Source: Pseudogemmobacter hezensis
Lineage (GTDB): Bacteria > Pseudomonadota > Alphaproteobacteria > Rhodobacterales > Rhodobacteraceae
Length of the DNA: 64,000 bases
Direction: 5' to 3'
Assembly (NCBI RefSeq): GCF_013155295.1
Contig: NZ_JABJXT010000002.1
Location: 342,610-406,609 of the forward strand
A model generated the notes under the pieces. That model had not been told where the DNA came from. It searched no databases and saw only the letters and a list, made by a program, of their open reading frames with translations. Below, one piece after another: positions 8,862 through 17,481 of this stretch. The position numbers and the translations under genes were made by a program. Each line of letters begins with the position of its first letter. The first letter of the stretch is position 1.

Positions 8862-9236
8862 ATGGCATCCCCGGAACACAACGAAAAGCTCGCCCTCGCC
8901 CTCGAACTGGGTGAAAGGCTCGGCATCAGCCGCGCACAGATGCTTCCGCCTTTCTTGCGCATTTGTAACCGGATCGGCCTGCCGGTCAGACCTTTACACT
9001 ATATGCCGACATGGCTTCTGCTGTCATTCTTGGCAGCCACATTGGGTTTTCTGTTTTTCGGCCTTTGGTGGGCCCTCAGCCTCTTTGATCTCGAAGGTCA
9101 TCGCAAACTCGGCTGGGTTTACAGGGTTGGCCCGGCAAGCACTGCAGCCCTTGGCGCATTTCTGGGCGGCGCACTGACGGTTTTCATCCGGATACAAAGC
9201 CTTAGCCGTGATCTGCCACGCTGGCGCGATCTTTGA
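8862..9236 (+). CDS. DUF6404-like small membrane protein
   Basis: A 124-residue protein with no assigned function. The first 30 residues form a charged helix (EHNEKLALALELGERLG). Two hydrophobic segments follow at about residues 49-72 (WLLLSFLAATLGFLFFGLWW) and 90-110. Small Rhodobacteraceae proteins with the same beginning are grouped as DUF6404, which is my recollection and not a search result. It is divergent from rsfS and not obviously in an operon. Confidence 0.7.
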   Translation: MASPEHNEKLALALELGERLGISRAQMLPPFLRICNRIGLPVRPLHYMPTWLLLSFLAATLGFLFFGLWWALSLFDLEGHRKLGWVYRVGPASTAALGAFLGGALTVFIRIQSLSRDLPRWRDL

Positions 9237-9527
9237 CCTCACCCCGGCCCCGGGCCCTCAACCCGGACCATTTCTCCGCAGCCCAGCTCTGCACCGGCAT
9301 GATGCGGCAATCCTTGATTACGCCGGGATTCGGGCGTAAATAAGCGGCTATGAACGGGTTCATCTATTTCAACATCACCGACCACGCACGCCTTCCGGCG
9401 CGTTTTTTCGGCGCGACCCGCAACATTCTCGCACGTCTTTGACGCGGCGGGCCGGATTTCCCGACCCTGACGCCGCGCGAGTTTGTGACACCGAATCTCC
9501 GAAAAGCTATCCCAAAAGGTGAGAGCC
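9237..9527 (+). promoter_or_regulatory. leuC upstream region with possible leader peptide
   Basis: This 291 bp stretch precedes leuC and holds no convincing gene. A 30-codon frame runs from ATG 9350 to TGA 9442 (begins MNGFIYFNIT, ends ILARL). Directly after it a GCGGCG...CGCCGC inverted repeat lies at about 9445-9478. That is the layout of an attenuator, but the frame has only three Leu codons, no ribosome site, and the hairpin lacks a T tract. I regard the leader interpretation as weak. Confidence 0.25.
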
Positions 9528-10961
9528 ATGACTGCTCCTAATCCTGCCGCACCCAGAACCCTCTATGACAAGATCTGGGATGATCACGTCGTAGACACCT
9601 CTGATGACGGCACCTGCCTGCTTTATATCGACCGCCACCTGGTGCATGAGGTCACCAGCCCGCAGGCCTTTGAGGGGCTGCGTATGAGCGGCCGCAAGGT
9701 TCGTGCGCCGGAAAAAACCATCGCCGTGCCCGACCACAACGTGCCGACGACCGAGGGCCGCGAGACCCATATCGACAACGAAGAATCCCGCATTCAGGTG
9801 AATGCGCTGGACAAAAACGCCCGCGAATTCGGCGTGGTCTATTACCCGGTGACCGATGTGCGCCAGGGGATCGTCCATATCGTCGGCCCGGAACAGGGCT
9901 GGACGCTGCCGGGCATGACAGTGGTCTGCGGTGACAGCCATACCGCGACGCATGGCGCCTTTGGCAGCCTTGCACATGGGATCGGCACCTCTGAGGTCGA
10001 GCATGTTCTGGCGACGCAGACGCTGATCCAGAAGAAATCGAAGAATATGAAGGTCGAGATCACCGGCAAGCTGCTGCCGGGCGTGACCGCGAAAGACATC
10101 ACCCTTGCGGTGATCGGCGAGGCCGGAACCGCAGGCGGCACCGGCTATGTCATTGAATATTGCGGCGAAGCGATCCGCGATCTGTCAATGGAAGGCCGGA
10201 TGACGGTCTGCAACATGGCCATCGAGGGTGGCGCCCGCGCTGGCCTGATCGCGCCCGATGAAAAGACCTTCGCCTATTGCATGGGCCGCCCCCATGCGCC
10301 CAAAGGCGCCAAATGGGAGGCCGCGGTCGCCTATTGGAAGACCCTTTTCACCGACGAGGGCGCGCATTTCGACAAGGTCATCACCATCAAGGGCGAGGAT
10401 ATCGCCCCGGTCGTGACCTGGGGCACCAGCCCCGAGGATGTGCTGCCGATCTCTGCCACCGTGCCTTTCGCCACTGACTTCCAGGGCGGCAAGGTCGAGG
10501 CGGCACAGCGCTCGATCGACTATATGGGCCTGACGCCTGGCATGAAGCTGACCGATGTGAAGGTTGACGCGGTGTTCATCGGGTCCTGCACCAATGGCCG
10601 GATTGAAGACCTGCGCGCTGCAGCCGCGATCCTGAAGGGCAAAAAGCTGGCCCCGGGCGTGCGCGGCATGGTCGTGCCGGGCTCTGGCCTTGTGCGACTG
10701 CAGGCCGAGGAAGAGGGCCTGGCACAGATCTTCACCGATGCGGGCTTTGAATGGCGTCTGGCCGGGTGCTCGATGTGCCTGGGCATGAACCCCGACCAGC
10801 TGGCCCCGGGCGAGCGCTGCGCCGCCACCTCGAACCGCAATTTCGAGGGCCGGATGGGCCGTGGCGGGCGCACGCATCTGATGTCGCCCGTAATGGCGGC
10901 GGCGGCGGCAATTACCGGACACCTGACCGATATTCGTGATATCATGGCCGAAACCGTCTGA
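9528..10961 (+). CDS. leuC: 3-isopropylmalate dehydratase large subunit
   Basis: Catalytic Fe-S subunit of isopropylmalate isomerase, 477 residues, working in the cytoplasm with LeuD in leucine synthesis. The three cluster cysteines are visible: one in IGSCTNGR and two in the CSMC pair near residue 415. [12 protein letters not shown], typical of aconitase-fold enzymes, is near residue 135. The ATG at 9528 has AAAGGTGAG upstream. LeuD follows 560 bp downstream, separated by an unrelated membrane gene. Confidence 0.97.
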   Translation: MTAPNPAAPRTLYDKIWDDHVVDTSDDGTCLLYIDRHLVHEVTSPQAFEGLRMSGRKVRAPEKTIAVPDHNVPTTEGRETHIDNEESRIQVNALDKNAREFGVVYYPVTDVRQGIVHIVGPEQGWTLPGMTVVCGDSHTATHGAFGSLAHGIGTSEVEHVLATQTLIQKKSKNMKVEITGKLLPGVTAKDITLAVIGEAGTAGGTGYVIEYCGEAIRDLSMEGRMTVCNMAIEGGARAGLIAPDEKTFAYCMGRPHAPKGAKWEAAVAYWKTLFTDEGAHFDKVITIKGEDIAPVVTWGTSPEDVLPISATVPFATDFQGGKVEAAQRSIDYMGLTPGMKLTDVKVDAVFIGSCTNGRIEDLRAAAAILKGKKLAPGVRGMVVPGSGLVRLQAEEEGLAQIFTDAGFEWRLAGCSMCLGMNPDQLAPGERCAATSNRNFEGRMGRGGRTHLMSPVMAAAAAITGHLTDIRDIMAETV

Positions 10962-10989
10962 ATTCACAAAGTCGAAAGGATTACGAGTC

Positions 10990-11511
10990 ATGAAGGGTTC
11001 TACCGCCAGCATCGTTGCAGGTGCGCTTGCATTCATCGCGGGCCTTATCGCGCTTATCTTCCCGCTGCCCGCCTCGCTGGCGGTCACGGTTTTCGTGGGC
11101 GTGGCCTTTCTGGTCGCGGGCGCCCTGGGCCTGTTCGCAGCTTTCAGCGACAGCGAGATGCCCTCGCGCGGCTGGGTGATGCTTTTTGCGCTGATGCAGC
11201 TGATCCTGGGCGTCTGGCTGCTGGCCAATCCGCTGGCAGGCCTGATCTCGCTGACCATCATGGCGGGCGCTTTGTTCTTCGCCACCGGCGTTTTGCGTCT
11301 GGTCTGGGCCTTCCGGCTTGGGGTCAGTGCTGGGCAAAGCTTCTGGGTCCTGATCCTCTCGGCGCTTTTGTCGATCGGCCTTGGTCTTTACGTGCTGTTC
11401 TTCCTGCCCGCTGCCAGCGCGATCCTGCTTGGAACCCTGCTTGCCATCGAACTGATTTCCGTCGGCGTCGCCCTGATTGCGATGGGCGTCGCGCTGAAAA
11501 AACTCCAATAG
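10990..11511 (+). CDS. HdeD/DUF308 family membrane protein
   Basis: A 173-residue polytopic membrane protein with about six closely packed hydrophobic segments: residues 4-25, 30-52, 64-82, 86-108, 119-140 and 146-168. HdeD in E. coli is linked to acid resistance, but the biochemical role of the family is unknown. It lies between leuC (28 bp gap) and leuD (9 bp gap) on the same strand, so it is almost certainly on the leu transcript. Nothing suggests that it takes part in leucine synthesis. Confidence 0.85.
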   Translation: MKGSTASIVAGALAFIAGLIALIFPLPASLAVTVFVGVAFLVAGALGLFAAFSDSEMPSRGWVMLFALMQLILGVWLLANPLAGLISLTIMAGALFFATGVLRLVWAFRLGVSAGQSFWVLILSALLSIGLGLYVLFFLPAASAILLGTLLAIELISVGVALIAMGVALKKLQ

Positions 11512-11520
11512 GCAATCCCA

Positions 11521-12126
11521 ATGGATAAATTCACCACCATCACCGGGATCGCGGCACCAATGCCGCTGGTCAATATCGACACCGATATGATCATCCCAAA
11601 GCAGTTTCTGAAGACGATCAAGCGTTCGGGCCTCGGCGTGAACCTGTTCGACGAGATGCGCTATACGCCCGATGGCAAGGAAATCCCCGATTTCGTGCTG
11701 AACCAGCCCGCCTGGCGCGAAAGCCAGATCATCGTCGCGGGTGACAACTTTGGCTGTGGCTCTTCACGCGAACATGCCCCCTGGGCGCTGCTGGATTTCG
11801 GCATCCGCTCTGTGATCTCGACCTCTTTTGCGGATATTTTCTACAATAACTGCTTCAAGAACGGCATCCTGCCGATCGTGCTGCCGCAAGAGGCGGTCGA
11901 TCATCTGATGGATGACGCGCGCAAAGGGGCCAATGCCCGGATCACCGTCGATCTGGAGAACCAGACCGTGACGGCCGCAGATGGCACCGCCTTCGCCTTT
12001 GAGGTGGATGCGTTCAAAAAGCACTGCCTTCTCAACGGCCTGGACGATATTGGCCTGACGATGGAAAAGGTCTCGGCAATCGACGCCTTTGAAAAGCAGA
12101 ACGCTGCTGCCCGCCCATGGGCCTGA
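11521..12126 (+). CDS. leuD: 3-isopropylmalate dehydratase small subunit
   Basis: Swivel-domain subunit of isopropylmalate isomerase, 201 residues, partner of LeuC. The family motifs [14 protein letters not shown] (near residue 18) and [17 protein letters not shown] (near residue 75) are intact, and the length is normal. The start codon is ATG at 11521. A strong terminator follows 46 bp after the stop. leuB, which often follows in relatives, is not in this window. Confidence 0.97.
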   Translation: MDKFTTITGIAAPMPLVNIDTDMIIPKQFLKTIKRSGLGVNLFDEMRYTPDGKEIPDFVLNQPAWRESQIIVAGDNFGCGSSREHAPWALLDFGIRSVISTSFADIFYNNCFKNGILPIVLPQEAVDHLMDDARKGANARITVDLENQTVTAADGTAFAFEVDAFKKHCLLNGLDDIGLTMEKVSAIDAFEKQNAAARPWA

Positions 12127-12171
12127 CCGGGATATAGCCGGGGCGTTACGCCCTGCGAAAGCGACCCTGCG

Positions 12172-12199
12172 GCGCGGCATCATGGATGCCGCGCTTTTT
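12172..12199 (+). terminator. Terminator after leuD
   Basis: A perfect 10 bp stem (GCGCGGCATC at 12172-12181, GATGCCGCGC at 12185-12194) with a 3-base loop is followed by TTTTT. It closes the leuC-HdeD-leuD transcript. Confidence 0.92.
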
Positions 12200-12312
12200 C
12201 ATGCGCGCCGTCTGGCCTGACGTAATTTTTCTGCCGAATTAACGGATGATTTCCGCTTTTGCTCCATTCTTGCAACATCTCTGCCCTGTTTAGGTCACAG
12301 GAGTGCGCTTTG

Positions 12313-13293
12313 ATGCGGATGATCGTTGCTTCACCGGGCGAAAGAAGGCAAATTTTGGGCAAAATTGAGGCGATCCGCCGCAATGTCGGTGGGATCATGG
12401 GAAACAGGAAGCGGCGTCGTATCGCTTCCGTCCATGTTGAGGATGTGAAGGCAGTGGTCTCACGCATGACCGGCGCATTGGTGCGCGCATTTCTGGTGAT
12501 GATTCTCATCGCCACGCCCTCGGTTATTTTGCCGGGGACGGGCCCTGACACCCAACAGATGGTGGCGCTGATTGCGCTGTTTGGCGGCGTGCTGACCTTT
12601 GCCGAATATAACGCCGTCTATCCCAGCCTGATCGAGTTTCGGGATGCGCCGCCCTTTAACCGTGTGCGCTTTCTGGCCCTTTTCCTGACTGTTCTCATCC
12701 TGTCGGTCATTGAGGCCGCCAGCATCGCCCCCACCTCAATCTCTCGCCTGTTTGAGGCTATCGGCCTTTTGATCGGGCAATCTCTCGACTTTCCCTATTC
12801 GCCCGTCCGCCTGGCAACCCTGATGATGGCCGAGGGGGCAACCCCCTCAGAGCTGACAGCCGTGCGTACTGCCGCCGGAACCGCCTATATCATCTCACTG
12901 ATATCACTGGCGTTTTTCGTTGTTATCTTCAAGCTGAAGGGCTGGCCGTCGCGCCATAAGGATTTCAACGTCTGGGTCAATCTGCCAACATTCGAGCCGA
13001 CTGCCGGCGGCGATGTTGTTGACCGGCTGGAAAGAGACGCGCGCCTTAACCTTTCCTTAGGCTTTTTGCTGCCATTCCTGATCCCGGCGGTGGTTAATCT
13101 GGTATCCAGCGGGTTCAGCCCGGTCACACTGACCTCGCCGCAGACACTGATCTGGACGATGGCAGCATGGGCATTCATTCCGGCCTCACTTCTGATGCGC
13201 GGTGTGGCGATGGGCCGGATTGCCGCGATGATCCGCCAAAGGCGCGTTGCAAATCTGCCGCCAGGCACGCCCGGGATCGTCGCCGCCGCCTGA
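12313..13293 (+). CDS. Conserved polytopic membrane protein, function unknown
   Basis: A 326-residue protein with a basic cytoplasmic N terminus (RRNVGGIMGNRKRRR) and about seven hydrophobic segments, for example near residues 57-75, 85-105, 128-150, 160-178, 208-228, 262-285 and 287-312. I do not recognise a catalytic or transport motif. The ATG at 12313 is preferred over an upstream frame because AGGAG lies 9 bases before it. It follows the leuD terminator and overlaps or abuts the EEP-like gene. Roseobacter-group genomes often carry an unknown membrane gene here. Confidence 0.75.
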   Translation: MRMIVASPGERRQILGKIEAIRRNVGGIMGNRKRRRIASVHVEDVKAVVSRMTGALVRAFLVMILIATPSVILPGTGPDTQQMVALIALFGGVLTFAEYNAVYPSLIEFRDAPPFNRVRFLALFLTVLILSVIEAASIAPTSISRLFEAIGLLIGQSLDFPYSPVRLATLMMAEGATPSELTAVRTAAGTAYIISLISLAFFVVIFKLKGWPSRHKDFNVWVNLPTFEPTAGGDVVDRLERDARLNLSLGFLLPFLIPAVVNLVSSGFSPVTLTSPQTLIWTMAAWAFIPASLLMRGVAMGRIAAMIRQRRVANLPPGTPGIVAAA

Positions 13294-14405
13294 TCACGCC
13301 CCCCCGTGCGGCGGGCTTAAGCCTGCTGATCTGGATCAGCGCGGGCTTTCTGACGCTGATCGCGCCCGTGGCAAGCGCCGAAGAGGGCAGCCTCAAACTG
13401 GTTTTATGGAATATCGGGCTGGAGCGGAAAGGCCCTGGCCTGCTCTTGCGGGATATCGCCAGCGGCAAGGATGAGCAGACCGAGGCCGCGCTGCGCGTTC
13501 TGGCCAGCCTTGATGCCGATGCAATCGTGCTGGCGGGCTTTGATTATGATCACGGGCTGATCGCCGCCAATCGCTTTGCCGACCGCCTGGCCGCAGCGGG
13601 GCCGGAATATCCCCATCTTTTCGCCCTGCGGCCCAATCGCGGCATGGCCACGGGGCTGGATCTGGATGGGGATGGTCGTCTGGGCGGGCCCGGCGATGCG
13701 CAGGGTTTTGGCTATTTCTCTGGCCAGTCGGGCATGCTGATCCTGTCCAAACTACCCATAAACCGAGGGGCTGTCCGCGATTTCAGCGCATTTCTCTGGG
13801 CCGACTTGCCTGGGGCGCTATGGCCCTCCACCCTGCCCCCCGCCGCGCGCCAACAGCTGCGCCTGTCCACGACCGGCCATTGGCAGGTGCCGCTGATCCT
13901 GCCTGATGGCGGGCGGCTGGATCTGCTGGCATGGCATGGTGCGCCGCCGGTTTTCGGGGCCGAAGGCGGGGTGAACGCACGCCGAAACCACGATGAAACC
14001 GCGTTCTGGATCGCCCTGCTTGAGGGGCGCCTGCCCGCCCCCGCCCCCGAGACCCCCTATGTGGTCATGGGTATCACAAACCTTGACCCCGAAGATGGAG
14101 ACGGGCGCAAAGAAGCCATTCGCAGCCTGATTTCCCATCCAAAGCTGCAAGATCCTGCGCCCCGCAGCAGCTGGCAGCCGCCGGATGAGGCGGGCCATAG
14201 GGGGGATACAGCGCTTGATACCGCGTTTTACAAGCAAACCGGGGGCTTACGGGTCGGCGTCATTTTGCCCGATGCGGGTCTGACGGTGATTGGTGCGGGT
14301 GTTTACCGCCCTGCCCCAACGGATCCGGCAGCGGCAGATGCGGCCGCCGCCTCGCGCAGTTTTCCGGTCTGGGTCAGGCTGCGCCTGCCTTCGCCTTCCC
14401 CGTAA
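13167..14405 (+). CDS. Secreted EEP-superfamily protein with degraded active-site motifs
   Basis: An exported protein with the endonuclease/exonuclease/phosphatase fold outline. A hydrophobic signal segment (LSLLIWISAGFLTLIAPVASA, encoded near 13314-13376) precedes the mature region LKLVLWNIG. Conserved family stretches follow (DADAIVLAGFDYD, GLDLDGDGRLGGPGDAQG, NLDPEDGDGR). The Asp-Asn pair expected as GDxN reads GITN, and the C-terminal region that normally carries an Asp before the final strand reads RVGVILP. The start is uncertain. The only upstream ATG (13167) would overlap the previous gene by 127 bp; a CTG start at 13290, overlapping the preceding stop codon, would place the signal peptide at the N terminus. 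The last 32 bp overlap the RND gene tail to tail. Confidence 0.78.
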   Translation: MGIHSGLTSDARCGDGPDCRDDPPKARCKSAARHARDRRRRLITPPRAAGLSLLIWISAGFLTLIAPVASAEEGSLKLVLWNIGLERKGPGLLLRDIASGKDEQTEAALRVLASLDADAIVLAGFDYDHGLIAANRFADRLAAAGPEYPHLFALRPNRGMATGLDLDGDGRLGGPGDAQGFGYFSGQSGMLILSKLPINRGAVRDFSAFLWADLPGALWPSTLPPAARQQLRLSTTGHWQVPLILPDGGRLDLLAWHGAPPVFGAEGGVNARRNHDETAFWIALLEGRLPAPAPETPYVVMGITNLDPEDGDGRKEAIRSLISHPKLQDPAPRSSWQPPDEAGHRGDTALDTAFYKQTGGLRVGVILPDAGLTVIGAGVYRPAPTDPAAADAAAASRSFPVWVRLRLPSPSP

Positions 14406-17400
14406 CACGCATCACCAGCACATAAAGCGCGGGCACCATGAAAAGCGCAATCGCGGTCGAGGCGACCATCCCCCCCAACACCCCGATGCCGATGGCATGC
14501 TGCGCCGCAGCCCCCGCCCCGCTTGCCAGCGCCAACGGCAAAACCCCAAGCGCGAAGGCGAAGGATGTCATCAGAATAGGCCGCAGCCGCGCCTCGGCCG
14601 CCGCGCGGGTGGCGGCGATCAGCGCCATCCCCTGCTTTCGTCGCGCCTCGGCAAATTCCACGATCAGGATCGCGTTTCGCGCCGCAAGGCCGATGGTCGT
14701 CAGAAGGCCAACCTTGAAATAGACGTCATTCGACTGCCCAAAGCCCCAGGCCGCCAGCAACGCCCCAAGGATCCCGACCGGAACCGCCAGCATCACCGAG
14801 AACGGCACCGACCAGCTTTCATAAAGCGCCGCCAGCGCCAGGAACACCACCAGCGCCGACATGGCAAAAAGCAGCGGCGCCTGGTTTCCGGCCAGTTTTT
14901 CCTGATAGGACAGGCCGGTCCATGCAATCGCGTAGCCGCCCGGCATCTCGGCGACGATTTCCTCTAACGCCTCCATCGCGGCCCCGGTCGAGACATCCGC
15001 CCCCGGATTGGCCGAGATCGAGATCGCCCGCGTGCCGCCATAGCGGTTCAGCGTCGGCGAATTCTCTGACCAGCTTTGCGTCATGAAACTGGCGAAGGGC
15101 ACCATCTCGCCATCGCGGTTGCGAGCGTGCCAGGCGTTCACATCCTCGGGCTGCATGCGGTATTCGGCGCGGCCCTGGACGATCACCGGGCGCAGCTCTG
15201 TGCCCAGCTCAAAATCATTCACCTCGCGGCCAGAAAAGATCACCGACAGCATCGAATTGACCTCAGACACCGTCAGCCCCATGGCCCTTGCGCGGCTTTG
15301 GTCGACATCAAGGCGCAGGGCCGGGCGGCGCGAGGGCTCATGCCCGCGGAACCCGGTTGCCACGCCGCGTTCCTGGGCAAGCATTGCCAGCTGCATCGCC
15401 ACCTCTTCCAGCGCCGCCTGGCCATGCCCGGCCTGGTCGATCAGATAGAAGGAAATCCCGGCAGAGCTGCCGACACCCTGGATCGCAGGCGGTTGATTTA
15501 CTGTGATATTTCCGGCGCGATGGCCGTTGAACTGTGCGTTCGCAATCCTCTCAAGCCGGGCGGCAGAAAGGCCGGGGCGTTCAGCAAAGGGTTTCAGCCG
15601 CACGAACAGCATCGCGGTATTCGGCCCACCACCACCCCAGACAAAGCCAAGCGCGGTCATCGCGGTGTCAACCGTCGCCCCTTCTTCCCCGGTCAGCCAG
15701 GCCGCAACCTCTTCGGTCACCGCCCGGGTCTGCGCCAGCGTCGCCCCCTCGGCCAGGCGCAGCTGCACCGTCATCATCCCCTGATCCTCTTGCGGCACGA
15801 AGGACGAGGGCAGCTGACGAAACAGCTGGAAAGAGCCCCAGCTGATCGCCACCAGGATCGCCAGAACGACAAAGGGCACCCGCATCGCCTGGGCCGAAAT
15901 CGCGCCATAGCCCGTCGTCGCCCGATCCATCCCGCGATTGAAGACCCGCGCAAACCAGTTGCCGCCACTGTGATCGCGCGGCTTCAGGATCGCAGCGCAC
16001 ATGGCAGGCGACAGGATCAGCGCCACCGCCAGCGACAGCACCATGGCCGAGATGATGGTGACCGAGAACTGACGGTAAATCACCCCGGTCGACCCGGTCA
16101 TGAAGGCCATCGGCAGGAACACCGAGGACAGCACCAGCACGATGCCGACCAGCGCCGACGAAATCTGCCCCATCGAGCGCCGCGTCGCGGTGACCGTGTC
16201 GAGGCCCGGCTCTTCCTCAAGCTGGCGCTCGACATTTTCGACGACAACGATCGCGTCATCGACCAAAAGGCCGATGGCCAGCACCATGGCAAACATGGTC
16301 AGCGTGTTGATCGAATAGCCCAGCAGCGACAGCACCCCGAATGTGCCCAAAAGCACCACCGGAATGGCGATCACCGGGATGATCGTCGCCCGCCAGCTTT
16401 GCAAAAACACCAGAATCACGATGAAAACCAGCGCCACTGCCTCGGCCAGCGTTTTCCAGACCGTCTGGATCGATTCCTCGATAAAGGGAGAGGTATCAAA
16501 GGGATAGGCCACCTCGACCCCTTCGGGGAAGGCCGGGGCCAGGGCGGCTAGCGTTTCGCGCACCCGTTTCGCCGTTTCGACCGCATTCGCGCCTGTGGCC
16601 AGCGTGACCGAGAACCCCGCCGCATTGGCCCCGTTGAACAGCGCCGAGCGGCCATAGCTGGTCTGCCCGATCTCTATCTGCGCCACATCGCCCAAAAGCA
16701 CCTCGGCGCCGCCCGCCTCGACCCGCAGGCGGATCTGCGCGAACTGATCGACCGAGGAAAGCTGCGTCTGCGAGGACAGCGCGACCGTCAGCTGCTGGCC
16801 CGGCACCGCCGGATCGGCCCCCAGCGAGCCGACCGAGACGGTTGAATTCTGATCGGCAATCGCCGCCGTCACATCGGCCGCGGTGATCTGGAACTCGGCC
16901 ATTTTCATCGGGTCCAGCCAGACCCGCATCGCATAGCCCGCCGAGAAACTGTCAACCGCGCCAACGCCGTCGATGCGCAAGACCGCATCTTCCACCAGCT
17001 GCGTGGTCAGATCGCCCAGCTGCAGCGTCGAATAACGGTTGTCGGGCGAGACCAGCGCCCCCACCATCAAAGAGCTTTCGCCCGCCCGCTCGACCTCGGT
17101 GCCGCGTTCGCGCACCACCAGCGGCAGGCCCGATTCCGCCAGCGAGACCTTGTTCTGCACCTGGATCTGCGCTGATTCCGCGGTGACATTGTCGCCAAAA
17201 ACCAGTTCAACCCGGCTGCGCCCGGTGGCCGAAGAGCTGGAGGTCATGAACAACAGCCCATCCAGCCCGGTCATCGCATCCTCGATCACCGAAGTGACCG
17301 AGTTCTCTGTCGCCTCGGCCGAGGCGCCGGGGTAATTCGCGGTGACGCTGATGCGGATCGGGGCGATGTCGGGATATTGTTCTACCGGCAGCGACCAGAC

Positions 17401-17478
17401 CGACCAGCCGCCAAACAGCATGGTAACGATGGCCAGAACCCAGGCGAAAACCGGGCGGGTGATGAAAAACTGCGCCAT
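14374..17478 (-). CDS. RND efflux pump permease subunit (HAE1/AcrB family)
   Basis: Inner-membrane proton-driven multidrug exporter, 1034 residues, with twelve membrane segments and two large periplasmic loops. The first membrane helix is at residues 10-28. The TM4 proton-relay pair is exactly Asp407-Asp408 (GLLVDDAIVVVENV). In TM10 the position of AcrB Lys940 is Arg934 (GLAARNAILIVEF). The TM11 arginine and threonine (RLRPILMTS) are present. The adaptor gene lies 3 bp upstream on the same strand. No outer-membrane channel or TetR regulator gene is nearby, so a shared TolC-type channel is assumed. Substrates cannot be read from the sequence. Confidence 0.95.
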   Translation of the reverse strand: MAQFFITRPVFAWVLAIVTMLFGGWSVWSLPVEQYPDIAPIRISVTANYPGASAEATENSVTSVIEDAMTGLDGLLFMTSSSSATGRSRVELVFGDNVTAESAQIQVQNKVSLAESGLPLVVRERGTEVERAGESSLMVGALVSPDNRYSTLQLGDLTTQLVEDAVLRIDGVGAVDSFSAGYAMRVWLDPMKMAEFQITAADVTAAIADQNSTVSVGSLGADPAVPGQQLTVALSSQTQLSSVDQFAQIRLRVEAGGAEVLLGDVAQIEIGQTSYGRSALFNGANAAGFSVTLATGANAVETAKRVRETLAALAPAFPEGVEVAYPFDTSPFIEESIQTVWKTLAEAVALVFIVILVFLQSWRATIIPVIAIPVVLLGTFGVLSLLGYSINTLTMFAMVLAIGLLVDDAIVVVENVERQLEEEPGLDTVTATRRSMGQISSALVGIVLVLSSVFLPMAFMTGSTGVIYRQFSVTIISAMVLSLAVALILSPAMCAAILKPRDHSGGNWFARVFNRGMDRATTGYGAISAQAMRVPFVVLAILVAISWGSFQLFRQLPSSFVPQEDQGMMTVQLRLAEGATLAQTRAVTEEVAAWLTGEEGATVDTAMTALGFVWGGGGPNTAMLFVRLKPFAERPGLSAARLERIANAQFNGHRAGNITVNQPPAIQGVGSSAGISFYLIDQAGHGQAALEEVAMQLAMLAQERGVATGFRGHEPSRRPALRLDVDQSRARAMGLTVSEVNSMLSVIFSGREVNDFELGTELRPVIVQGRAEYRMQPEDVNAWHARNRDGEMVPFASFMTQSWSENSPTLNRYGGTRAISISANPGADVSTGAAMEALEEIVAEMPGGYAIAWTGLSYQEKLAGNQAPLLFAMSALVVFLALAALYESWSVPFSVMLAVPVGILGALLAAWGFGQSNDVYFKVGLLTTIGLAARNAILIVEFAEARRKQGMALIAATRAAAEARLRPILMTSFAFALGVLPLALASGAGAAAQHAIGIGVLGGMVASTAIALFMVPALYVLVMRVTGKAKAGAA

Positions 17479-17481
17479 GTT

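Noticed and set aside
15076..16551. Open frame of 491 codons on the plus strand, His/Arg/Gln-rich
   Set aside because: Antisense to the RND permease gene, with biased shadow composition and no ribosome site.
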